This document shows positions 23,433 to 31,630 of a DNA stretch of 44,442 bases, piece after piece (the stretch's first letter is position 1; each line of letters opens with the position of its first letter). The notes beneath the pieces are model-generated. The model saw only the letters and a program-made list of their open reading frames with translations. It was not told where the DNA came from and ran no database searches. Origin of the DNA: Chlamydiota bacterium. GTDB lineage: Bacteria; Chlamydiota; Chlamydiia; Chlamydiales; Rhabdochlamydiaceae. Made by a program: the position numbers and the translations under genes. The stretch is taken from contig JABDEH010000003.1 of assembly GCA_013287215.1 (NCBI GenBank), forward strand, positions 1 through 44,442, written 5' to 3'.

Positions 23433-24716
23433 ATGGATAAAGAGATCATCAAGCAAATTATCTTGGAGCAGGAAAGCGCGGGCAAGTTCGCGGCTCCCGG
23501 CATTGCGCGCGAGCGGCTCGCGCTGCTCGATTCACTCATTCCTCTTTCCCACATTGTTATTATCTCCGGAGTGCGCCGATGCGGAAAATCGACCCTCCTG
23601 AGGCAAATCCTCAAAAAGCACTATGAGAACGATATCTACTTTGTGGATTTTGAAGATGAGCGCTTCGTCAAATTTACCACTCAGGATTTCAATCTTTTAT
23701 ATGAAGTGTTGATCGAGCTTTTTGGACTGAAGCATGTATTTTTCTTTGATGAAATTCAAAATATTGAGGACTGGGAACTTTTTGTGAGGCGCATCCACCG
23801 TGAGAGAAACAAGGTCTTCATCACGGGATCCAACGCCTCCTTGCTAAGCTCAGAATTGAGCACGCGTCTAACCGGACGCCATGTTGTCGTTGAACTTCTT
23901 CCGTTTTCATTTAGAGAATATCTCGAATACCACCAAATCGCTTTCAATGAAAAAAGTTTCTTCATTACCCAGGAAAAGGCACTTTTAAAAAAGTATTTTA
24001 CCGAATTTTTAGCACACGGCGGCATGCCCGAATATCTCGAACACAAAAACCCTTTAGTTCTGCAAAACGTGTATGAAAACATCCTCTACAAAGATGTCAT
24101 CGCCCGCTACGAGATCAAAGAAGTTAAGGCAATGCGCGAGCTCACTCTCAATTTGCTCAGCAATATCGGAACTCCTATATCGTATACGAAAATAAAAAAC
24201 AGCCTAGACCTTGGCAGCGTCAATACCGTCAAAAATTATATCCACTATTTGGAAAATGCCTATTTAATTTTCACTTTAGATCGATTTTCATTTTCTGTCC
24301 CTGAACAGTCCCTGCTACAAAAGAAAGTGTACGCCATTGATACCGGTTTGGTAAAACAAATCGCCTTCCATTTTTCTAAAAAGCTAGGACGCTATCTTGA
24401 AAACGTCGTCTATCTCGAGCTGAGAAGAAGGCACAAAGAAATCTTTTACTACAAAACTAAAGACCATTTAGAAGTGGACTTTCTTATTCGAGAAGGGACT
24501 ACAGTGGTCCTTCTTATCCAGGTCACTGAGAGCCTAAAAGATCCCAAGACCCGGGAGCGGGAATATAAAGCATTAGCCCAAGCAATGGATGAACTCCATG
24601 TGGAAAAAGGACTGATCCTCACACAAGAAGAAGAGCCTGCCGATCCGGATTTCCCGGAAATTGAAGTGGACGCCATCTATCATTGGCTTCTAAAAAATCT
24701 TGCGTTTTTACGATAA
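23433..24716 (+). CDS. AAA-type ATPase with DUF4143 domain
   Basis: The 427-residue protein has Walker A GVRRCGKSTLL at about residues 47-57 and a Walker B-like FFFDEIQNIEDWELF, followed by FITGSNASLLSSELSTRLTG. The C-terminal half has the DUF4143 pattern with DTGLVKQIAF, LENVVYLELRRR and YYKTKDHLEVDFLI. That last region resembles a nuclease-like fold. Such ATPases are scattered in archaea and bacteria, are often transferred, and have no settled function. Surrounding DNA is richer in AT than the flanking genes, and the promoter is strong. I infer an acquired gene. Confidence 0.85.
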   Translation: MDKEIIKQIILEQESAGKFAAPGIARERLALLDSLIPLSHIVIISGVRRCGKSTLLRQILKKHYENDIYFVDFEDERFVKFTTQDFNLLYEVLIELFGLKHVFFFDEIQNIEDWELFVRRIHRERNKVFITGSNASLLSSELSTRLTGRHVVVELLPFSFREYLEYHQIAFNEKSFFITQEKALLKKYFTEFLAHGGMPEYLEHKNPLVLQNVYENILYKDVIARYEIKEVKAMRELTLNLLSNIGTPISYTKIKNSLDLGSVNTVKNYIHYLENAYLIFTLDRFSFSVPEQSLLQKKVYAIDTGLVKQIAFHFSKKLGRYLENVVYLELRRRHKEIFYYKTKDHLEVDFLIREGTTVVLLIQVTESLKDPKTREREYKALAQAMDELHVEKGLILTQEEEPADPDFPEIEVDAIYHWLLKNLAFLR

Positions 24717-24868
24717 AACGTATTATCCTCTAACCCTTGACTATTGCTCAGTTCGGAGCGCCACTCCTTCGTCGGCGGCATCTGCAATAGAACCCGCTTT
24801 GTTACACGATACTTTTCAAGCGGCCCCGGCGAAGGAGGGGGCGCCTGAACTGGAAAAAAAGGATCTTT

Positions 24869-26062
24869 ATGCACGTATTCCATTCCTTTGGCCACGTTCT
24901 CGGGGGCACCCTGCTGATTGCGGGGACCACGATTGGCGTGGGAATGCTCGCTCTTCCCGTCGCAACGGGGCCGGCCGGCTTTTTCCCCTCTGTCTTGATC
25001 TATCTCCTCTGCTGGTGTTTCATGCTCTGCACAGGCCTGCTCCTGCTCGAAGTCTGTTCTTGGATGCCGAAGGATGCCAACTTGATCACGATGGCAGACC
25101 GCCTGCTCGGTCCGGTTGGAAGAAATATTTGCTGGGCGCTCTACCTTTTTCTCTTCATCACTGTCATGATCGCCCACGTCGCCGGGACGGGGACAATCGT
25201 CGCCGAGATTACAGGCGGCGCCATGCCCCCTTGGCTTGCCATGGTCCTCTATGTCGTTTTGCTCTCTCCGGTAGTGTACCTGGGCGCTCGGTCGGTCGAT
25301 CGGCTGAACTTGTTCCTCATGGTGGGGGTATTGGTCACTTACATCGTCTTCATCACGGTCTCTTACAAACATGTGGACTATGACCTTCTTCAATTTGCCA
25401 ACTGGTCGAAATCTTGGATCGCGCTTCCTGTCCTTTTCACCTCGTTTACCTATCAGCTCATCATTCCTACGCTGATGACCTATATGGACCGAAATGTGAA
25501 AAAGGTTCGATTGGCGATCGTGCTCGGCACGTCCATTCCACTAGTCGTCTATCTCATTTGGGAGTTTATCATTTTAGGGGTGGTGCCTGTGGAGGGCCTC
25601 GTCCAAGCCGGTTTGGCCGGTGATAACGCGGTCATGCCGCTGAAGCAGCTGGTCGGCAGCAGCCTGCTCTTTGAAGTGGGCAAATACTTTGCGTTTTTCA
25701 CCCTCACGACCTCTTATATTGGCCTGGCGCTGGCCTTCCTCGACTTCCTCGCGGACGGCCTCAAAGTCAAAAAGAAGGGGATTCGAAAAGTGGGGCTGTG
25801 CCTACTGATGTTTGTCCCGCCCACGTTGATCTCCCTGATCTATCCCGATATTTTCATCAAGGCGCTGGGCTACGCCGGCGGCATCAGCTGCGCGATTTTG
25901 TTCGGGTTTTTCCCGCCTGCAATGGTCTGGGTAGGCAGGTACATGAAGCGCTACTCGCTGGAGGGCCAGCAGCTCCGCGGCGGCAAACCCCTGCTCCTCG
26001 TCTTGTGCCTCTTTGTTCTCTTCGAGCTCGGCGTGCAAGTCTTCGACACCTTCTTGCGTTAG
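24869..26062 (+). CDS. tyrP: Aromatic amino acid permease, TyrP type
   Basis: This 397-residue inner membrane carrier of the hydroxy/aromatic amino acid permease family takes up tyrosine or tryptophan by proton symport. The N-terminus has GGTLLIAGTTIGVGMLALPV, the substrate-binding unwound helix of the family. Eleven hydrophobic segments can be counted, with SFTYQLIIPTLMTYM in the middle. Chlamydia has tandem tyrP genes; here there is one. The start at 24869 follows AAGGATCTTT, a good ribosome site. The gene ends two bases from the convergent 1333-residue gene. Confidence 0.9.
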   Translation: MHVFHSFGHVLGGTLLIAGTTIGVGMLALPVATGPAGFFPSVLIYLLCWCFMLCTGLLLLEVCSWMPKDANLITMADRLLGPVGRNICWALYLFLFITVMIAHVAGTGTIVAEITGGAMPPWLAMVLYVVLLSPVVYLGARSVDRLNLFLMVGVLVTYIVFITVSYKHVDYDLLQFANWSKSWIALPVLFTSFTYQLIIPTLMTYMDRNVKKVRLAIVLGTSIPLVVYLIWEFIILGVVPVEGLVQAGLAGDNAVMPLKQLVGSSLLFEVGKYFAFFTLTTSYIGLALAFLDFLADGLKVKKKGIRKVGLCLLMFVPPTLISLIYPDIFIKALGYAGGISCAILFGFFPPAMVWVGRYMKRYSLEGQQLRGGKPLLLVLCLFVLFELGVQVFDTFLR

Positions 26063-26064
26063 TG

Positions 26065-29000
26065 TCAGATAAGCAGCGCAATACCCTGTGCCCAGTTGTT
26101 TAGCAGCATGTAATGCAAGCAGCTTGTCAAGGCTGAGAGCATCCTGGGGTTTTCTGCGGTGACAACCCTGGCAAAAGTCTCTTCGAGAAGTTGCAGAAAC
26201 TCCTCCTCATGTTCTTTTATATACCTCAACACCTCGGAGGTGTTCTTGGAGGCCAGCACCAAAATTTGAAGGATCCTTACGACAATTCTTTCAGTAAAGG
26301 TGCGTTGTTCTTGTATGGGTTTTTTGAGCTCGGCAGAGCACAGGGCAATGTACTTGTGGACAGTTTGTCTTATCTCTTCGTCCGTGAGAGATTTGGCGAG
26401 GTCTGAAAAGTTGAACAGGTGGAATCCCACTTGGACCACCTCTGTGAGAGTGCGCTCATCCCCAGAGTCTGTATAAAACCGCTCCAGACGGGCTAGCAGT
26501 TCCAAGTAATCTCGACCTTGAAAGTTATAAGGCTTCATCATGGGTAAAATCTGCATCTGACTTTCCGGATGCATCGTCATTAACTCGGCAAGGGATGCGA
26601 AACTTTCCCTCATGTGTGCGACGGAACAAAAGAGGGGCTTTTCTGCGGCTTCGAGAAGACGTTTGCGGGCCTGCTTAATCTCATCAGCAATGGGATGCGA
26701 GGGGTCGATCTCATACAGCTTCTTTGCAAAAGAGCACTGGGCAGCGATTTGATGCTGGACCAAAACGGACACAGTCCGGGGTCCGGCGCGGCTGCACTTT
26801 TTTAAAAGAGCTGCGAGGAACTCTTCCCAGAGCGCTGCGGCCCTTTGTAAGCTCTCTTTGGAAGAAGGCCTTTCGAGCTGTTTCTTTACTACGGCAAACA
26901 GAGCCCTTACAATGGAAAGAAAATGGTCTTCTGCAGAGCTTTTAAAATAGCTGGCAGCCGTGGATACGATGCTGTGCGCGGCCTTGAGAGTGTTTTCGTT
27001 CCAGCATTTCTCGTCCACTGCCAGGGCTCTTGTCAGTTGCGGATAAAAAAGCTCTTCGGGAAAATTGCGTTGGGTTAAAGCGAACTGCAATATGGAAAGG
27101 ATTTCTTCTAACGCTTGCGGGCCGGCAGGTGCAGCCACTAAAAACTCGATCGCCTTTTTTACCAGGAAAGCAAAGCTGGCGCCCTCGAAGCCACCTGCCG
27201 ATTGCCTGATGTTTCCAAGGATTTCTAGCAGCTTGTCATACGCCTTAGGATCTCTTGGAAGCCCTTCCGCAACGGAGAACAAGGTTGCAATCCCCGCTTC
27301 TGTTTTGAGTATTTGGATCGGGAGCACGCTGAGAACCTCCAGCGCCTGCCGTGCGAGCGGAGGGCTGCCGCCCACGAAAACCTGCTGAGCAAAGCATTGC
27401 ACGGCAGCCATTTTCTTCTTAGGAGGAGTCCCTTCTTTCTCCATCCTGGCAAATAAATCGGCGAACCTCTCCTCTTGTGCCGGAATGTTCGGAGCCAAAC
27501 AAAGATCCAGATACTTCTCAAAGTCCTCAAACTTCTGCAACTGGGGTTCTTTTTCTAGGAACAATGCGACGGCCCTGGCCTGGTCCCAAGCAAGTCCAAG
27601 TGAAATATATCCAAGCCAAAAGGAAATATCCTCTTCCAAAAATCTAAACGTCTCTTTGCTCTCGAGCGCCTGAGAACAGGCGGCGAAGGCCTCTTGAGTC
27701 CCAAGTTTCAGCACCTTGTGTACCCATGCGGCGCGCTCGAGGGCCGAAGCGCCATGCGCGATCTTTACGACCTGGCCGAGGCTTCTCTTAAAAGAGGTGA
27801 CGGCGCGTTCCATACAAAGGGAAGAATTGCCATTCTGCGCCTTAAAATACTCAGGTTCAAGATCCCCAATCAGTTCCACCATCTCCCCAAATCGCGCGGG
27901 CTCTTTTGCAGATAGGGAGCTTAGGGTTTCCTTAAGACCTTTTGCTGCAGCGGCGGGAGTGACCCTCCTCTCCTTGATATTTGTTATAAAAAATGTTTTG
28001 GCCCGCTCAAAATCGTTTGGATCTTTAGCCAAGAGGAACTGAGGAATACATTGGACAAGGAGTGTTTCACAGACTTCATTTTCCACAGGCGAGGGGTCTT
28101 TAGTCAGGATTTCGACGAGATGCTGCGCAAAGTGCAGGTCCGCCTCCATCACTCTGGGGACTAAATCGAGCGCTACAGAGCTTAAGCGTTGTTGCTCCTC
28201 TGCATTGAGCGTCATGCGGCCTCTCAGTGTTAATACCCGCTCTAAATAAGCTCCCTCTTCTAGCGGCGCCTCTCCCTTTGCTTTTGGGTCATAATATAAG
28301 AGGAAGAGGGAAAAGCAGGTCGCCGGAAGCTCCGCTTCCTTCTCTAAAGAACGTAGCATGCGATAATGAGCCCGGGCGAGCGGGTCTTGCAACACCGCAG
28401 GGTTTTGCAGCAGTTTCACCACAGCGGACGGGACGGCCTGGCGCCCCAAGAACTGTTTGCTGATCTGAAGCGCAACATCCCAATAGGGTGTGGAAGCCAG
28501 GTCCTCGATCATGGCCTCTTCATAGCAATCTGATCCCTTTTTTAATCTCTCCAACGTTAGGGGAGCGCCGTTATGAACATGATGAAAGAGAGCGAGTCCT
28601 TCATTGACAAGTCGCGAGCGCTCCTCGGGGCCCGCCGCTTTTTTCGCCTGGCGCAGAAGCCCTTTGAAAAATCGGGGCACATCGCTCGTCTCCTTGCTGA
28701 AAAGGGCGGACAGAAGTTCGCGGACAGCGCAGGAAGGGTAATCGCTCTTGCTGAGGCCGGCAAGACAGGCTTTCACTAAGCGAGGGTAGCACTCCGCCTG
28801 CAGCGGAAAGAGTTTCTCAAAAGCGCCGCGGGCATCGGAGCATTCTTCCTCATGGGCAAGCACGGCAGCCAGGGGCTCAAGGGGACAGTGCATGAAGAGG
28901 GCGCTGCTCTCTTCTTCGGGAAAAACGTGATAGATAGGATCGCCGCTCCCATCAAAGTAGAACTTGACTCCGGCGCTTTCGGATTGGTGCTTCAGGAATA

Positions 29001-30066
29001 GATGCGTTTTGCCGCAGGCTAAAAACAGTTCGGCATTAGAAGGAGCCGGAACATGCAGGCGGCGGGCCGCTGCCTGTGCAATGGCTGTGCGAACCTCTTG
29101 TTTTTTTTCGGAACCCGAGGCACGCGCCGCAAAGTCCTCAAGATTGAGTAAAAAAAAGATCGCACCTCGATCATTGTTTTTATAATATTCACCTAAGTAG
29201 CGCATGAGAGATGAGGCAGGGTCTTTGGAGAACCCTGCCCAAAGGGCTGCTTCGGCCATGAGCGATAAAGGCCTTTTTTTCCCTGTGACTAATCGGATAT
29301 ATTCGAAGGCCCCATCCTCTACTTGAGCAGCCTTTTCCGGCAAAACCTCAAACTGACCGCTTCTTGTGAGATCGCGAGCCCTCTCTGGATCGTAGCCATC
29401 CGATGCACGCAGCGCAGGAGGACCTCCTCCTCTTCCGATCAAAAGAGAGGCGGATTCAATTTGGAAACAGTCGGCGGAAGAGGCGCAGGGATTTGTCGCG
29501 CCGGTCAAGATCTTGACATGGAGCTGCCGCTCTCCGCCCTGCCATTGCAGAGGAAAAACTGCAGCCTCGCCTGCAGCATCAGATCTTAAAAATCCATTGT
29601 CTTTAAAGAATGCCTCGGCGGGCTGCGTTCCGCTGGCCTGGTAGGTTATTGTTTTCAAAGCGGCGAGAAGCGCCTCCGACACCGCCTTTTGCTCCCCCCT
29701 CCCCTCCAGGTGTATGTCCACATCAAGTCTTGAGAAAACACCTCCTTGAGGGAATAGGATGGACCGAGCCGCCTCCTTGGCGACACAGATGCTATGAATG
29801 CTCAATCCCTGAGCCGCTAACTGATCTTCCACTTCCTTGAAGAAAAGCTTCAGATCAAACGGAAAGTCCAAGATCGTCTTCGTGACATGAGGCGTCTTGA
29901 TCTGATAGAGATAACGATACCCCTGATCAGGACATAGCAGACGCTCCAGCTTTACGCGCTCCCCTTCGGCAAGGGGCTGGCCGTAACTCTCCCCATTCTG
30001 CGCAACTGCAGAAAAGAGCGGCGGCGGCGGCAGCGATGAATGTGTAGGTGAGATTCTCAAAGCCAT
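26065..30066 (-). CDS. Very large hypothetical protein, possible nucleotidyltransferase-like head and helical repeats
   Basis: The 1333-residue protein has no signal peptide and no clear membrane segment. I do not recognise the family. Residues of about 80-260 include SRLDVDIHLEG and, further on, SADCFQIESASLLI and DGYDPERARDL. This spacing recalls the metal-binding aspartates and the following domain of polymerase beta-type nucleotidyltransferases such as poly(A) polymerase; this is a weak, unverified likeness. From about residue 300 to the end the sequence is almost entirely helical, with many Leu/Ala-rich repeats of 30 to 45 residues like HEAT or TPR arrays. A large soluble helical protein in a host-associated chlamydia could be a secreted effector. 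It follows the YfiH-type gene after 33 bases and may be in its operon. Confidence 0.6.
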   Translation of the reverse strand: MALRISPTHSSLPPPPLFSAVAQNGESYGQPLAEGERVKLERLLCPDQGYRYLYQIKTPHVTKTILDFPFDLKLFFKEVEDQLAAQGLSIHSICVAKEAARSILFPQGGVFSRLDVDIHLEGRGEQKAVSEALLAALKTITYQASGTQPAEAFFKDNGFLRSDAAGEAAVFPLQWQGGERQLHVKILTGATNPCASSADCFQIESASLLIGRGGGPPALRASDGYDPERARDLTRSGQFEVLPEKAAQVEDGAFEYIRLVTGKKRPLSLMAEAALWAGFSKDPASSLMRYLGEYYKNNDRGAIFFLLNLEDFAARASGSEKKQEVRTAIAQAAARRLHVPAPSNAELFLACGKTHLFLKHQSESAGVKFYFDGSGDPIYHVFPEEESSALFMHCPLEPLAAVLAHEEECSDARGAFEKLFPLQAECYPRLVKACLAGLSKSDYPSCAVRELLSALFSKETSDVPRFFKGLLRQAKKAAGPEERSRLVNEGLALFHHVHNGAPLTLERLKKGSDCYEEAMIEDLASTPYWDVALQISKQFLGRQAVPSAVVKLLQNPAVLQDPLARAHYRMLRSLEKEAELPATCFSLFLLYYDPKAKGEAPLEEGAYLERVLTLRGRMTLNAEEQQRLSSVALDLVPRVMEADLHFAQHLVEILTKDPSPVENEVCETLLVQCIPQFLLAKDPNDFERAKTFFITNIKERRVTPAAAAKGLKETLSSLSAKEPARFGEMVELIGDLEPEYFKAQNGNSSLCMERAVTSFKRSLGQVVKIAHGASALERAAWVHKVLKLGTQEAFAACSQALESKETFRFLEEDISFWLGYISLGLAWDQARAVALFLEKEPQLQKFEDFEKYLDLCLAPNIPAQEERFADLFARMEKEGTPPKKKMAAVQCFAQQVFVGGSPPLARQALEVLSVLPIQILKTEAGIATLFSVAEGLPRDPKAYDKLLEILGNIRQSAGGFEGASFAFLVKKAIEFLVAAPAGPQALEEILSILQFALTQRNFPEELFYPQLTRALAVDEKCWNENTLKAAHSIVSTAASYFKSSAEDHFLSIVRALFAVVKKQLERPSSKESLQRAAALWEEFLAALLKKCSRAGPRTVSVLVQHQIAAQCSFAKKLYEIDPSHPIADEIKQARKRLLEAAEKPLFCSVAHMRESFASLAELMTMHPESQMQILPMMKPYNFQGRDYLELLARLERFYTDSGDERTLTEVVQVGFHLFNFSDLAKSLTDEEIRQTVHKYIALCSAELKKPIQEQRTFTERIVVRILQILVLASKNTSEVLRYIKEHEEEFLQLLEETFARVVTAENPRMLSALTSCLHYMLLNNWAQGIALLI

Positions 30067-30099
30067 AAGTATGGCAGTGATCCTAAAACGTTTGGCGCA

Positions 30100-30858
30100 T
30101 TAAAAAAAAGGAAAAAGTCCGATTATCGTGGCTTGGCGACCGGCGGCTTTATCGTAGCGGTGGGAAAAGAAATCCTCCGGGTTGCTGCGCGTGCATTGCT
30201 CCGCAATCTCTATATGGTGGGACAGTACGCCCGCATCCTGGAACTGCTTGCGGGCAATCGCCCATAGGTCGAAATGGTTGGTTGTGACTTGGTATGGCCA
30301 AAATTCTTGCGGAAACTCCTTTCTATAGTTGACAAACTCGGAGGCGTCGGGCCCAAGGCTTGGAGAAATGCCCACGAGAAGATCATCGGGCCTGCAGCCG
30401 AACTCTTCTTGCATCCGTTTCACAGTCTTCCCGTAGATATTTTGTACATTGCCGCGCCAACCGGCATGAATATTAGCAATGACAAGGCGGACCGGGTCAT
30501 ACACCACTGCGGCCTGACAATCCGCCGTCTTAATTAGAAGGGCCACCCCTCTTTTATTTGTGATTAAGGCGTCGCACGAGGGAATGATGTCCCCATTGTC
30601 TCCAACAATGGCAATCTGATCGCTGTGGGTTTGATGGCCGCCGACCAGCCGCATGCCGGGAAAGAGTCCGCAGATCTTTTCCAAGTTCGCTTGAACGGCC
30701 CCCGGATCATCGCCTCGACTCATCGAGACATTGAGAGAACCGCAGGATCCCGCGCTGAAGCCCCCATGGCGCAAAAAACAGCCGTGCACTACGTTGGGAA
30801 TCTTCGAAAACAATTCAAACTCGAGCCATTGCAGGCCGCCGCGGGTCATTTTTAACAT
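30100..30858 (-). CDS. YfiH/PgeF family protein (multicopper polyphenol oxidase-like, DUF152)
   Basis: The 252-residue protein shows the family motifs: LRHGGFSAGSCGSLNVS, GGHQTHSD (metal-binding His), LIKTADCQAAVVYDP (Cys ligand), and IANIHAGWRGNVQNIYGKTV (His ligand). Members act on purine nucleosides in vitro (human FAMIN/LACC1) or help correct peptidoglycan precursor errors (E. coli PgeF). Which applies here is unknown. It probably shares a transcript with the large gene downstream and with the small secreted proteins upstream. Confidence 0.88.
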   Translation of the reverse strand: MLKMTRGGLQWLEFELFSKIPNVVHGCFLRHGGFSAGSCGSLNVSMSRGDDPGAVQANLEKICGLFPGMRLVGGHQTHSDQIAIVGDNGDIIPSCDALITNKRGVALLIKTADCQAAVVYDPVRLVIANIHAGWRGNVQNIYGKTVKRMQEEFGCRPDDLLVGISPSLGPDASEFVNYRKEFPQEFWPYQVTTNHFDLWAIARKQFQDAGVLSHHIEIAEQCTRSNPEDFFSHRYDKAAGRQATIIGLFPFF

Positions 30859-30866
30859 CCATGACC

Positions 30867-31172
30867 CTATCTGATAAGAGTTGTCTCTGCAAAATCATTA
30901 TTTTGAACGATCTCGATCGCAATCTCTTTGTCTACTGTTTGGACGGCAATGTTGGGAAGCAACTCTTTGCATTTGATCGCGAGCTTCCTCTGTTCGGGGG
31001 TGAACACCGCCACAAAGGTCCTGCGGTTCTCTGCGTCCAACGCGCTTGCAAAAGAGCGTTCTTCTTGGCTTAATTTTGCCTCTTTGCCATTTTCGCCGAA
31101 TCCCCCACTCTCATTGACGACCACAGCCGTAGCAAAAGCAAGAAAAGCCCATAACACCCAAGATTTTTTCAT
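30867..31172 (-). CDS. Small secreted hypothetical protein (paralogue of the next one upstream)
   Basis: The 101-residue protein begins with a basic and hydrophobic signal segment (MKKSWVLWAFLAFATAVVV). The conserved part is SFASALDAENRRTFVAVFTP with EQRKLAIK. It aligns with SFSQKLSKSNAALFNQFNNA and QKQQAMEM in the neighbouring protein at 31186-31518. The shared pattern is S-F-x3-L-x3-N-x3-F-x2/3-F followed by a Q-rich helix. I know no function. The gene lies eight bases before the YfiH-type gene and 13 after its paralogue, so the three are probably cotranscribed. Confidence 0.55.
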   Translation of the reverse strand: MKKSWVLWAFLAFATAVVVNESGGFGENGKEAKLSQEERSFASALDAENRRTFVAVFTPEQRKLAIKCKELLPNIAVQTVDKEIAIEIVQNNDFAETTLIR

Positions 31173-31185
31173 AAAACCCTCGTTA

Positions 31186-31518
31186 TTATTTTACAGGGCA
31201 GCTTCCGGACGGACTTTTTTTCATCGGCATCGGCATGTTGTTGTCCTTCGCCACTTTTTCAACAGCCTGATCGGGAGTCATCCCCGGCCTGCCGTTCATG
31301 GGCTTCGTCATCTCCATCGCCTGCTGTTTTTGCGCGTTATTAAACTGGTTGAACAGGGCCGCATTCGACTTGCTCAATTTTTGCGAAAAGCTCGTTGTGT
31401 CCATGGGGGTAACGACCATCTGCACTTCACACTCCGGTACCTCAGCTTGCAGAGAAACAGTCATGGCCCCGGCGGCTAAAATTGCGCAACGCACGATTTT
31501 TTTCATCTTCATCCTCAT
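31186..31518 (-). CDS. Small secreted hypothetical protein
   Basis: The 110-residue protein has a signal peptide (MKKIVRCAILAAGAMTVSLQ with cleavage at about AEV). The true start may be the methionine of MKKIV, four residues in. The mature part has one Cys near each end (PECEVQM and SGSCPVK), which could form a disulfide in the periplasm. The middle carries the same motif as the downstream small protein. The methionine-rich stretch NNMPMPMKK is notable; such stretches sometimes bind copper, which is only a guess here. Confidence 0.55.
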   Translation of the reverse strand: MRMKMKKIVRCAILAAGAMTVSLQAEVPECEVQMVVTPMDTTSFSQKLSKSNAALFNQFNNAQKQQAMEMTKPMNGRPGMTPDQAVEKVAKDNNMPMPMKKSPSGSCPVK

Positions 31519-31630
31519 TTGGTTAGAGAGGCAATTGCAAAGGGAGCTTTGCCATTTCCTCTAGTGCATAATATATGTATTCCACATTATACTAGTGCAT
31601 CTTTTTTTCAAAAATTATATTTAGTAAAAT

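Noticed and set aside
24680-25393. Open frame of 237 codons on the minus strand opposite tyrP
   Set aside because: Asp/Glu/His-rich composition typical of the antisense of a membrane protein. TyrP on the other strand is clearly the gene.
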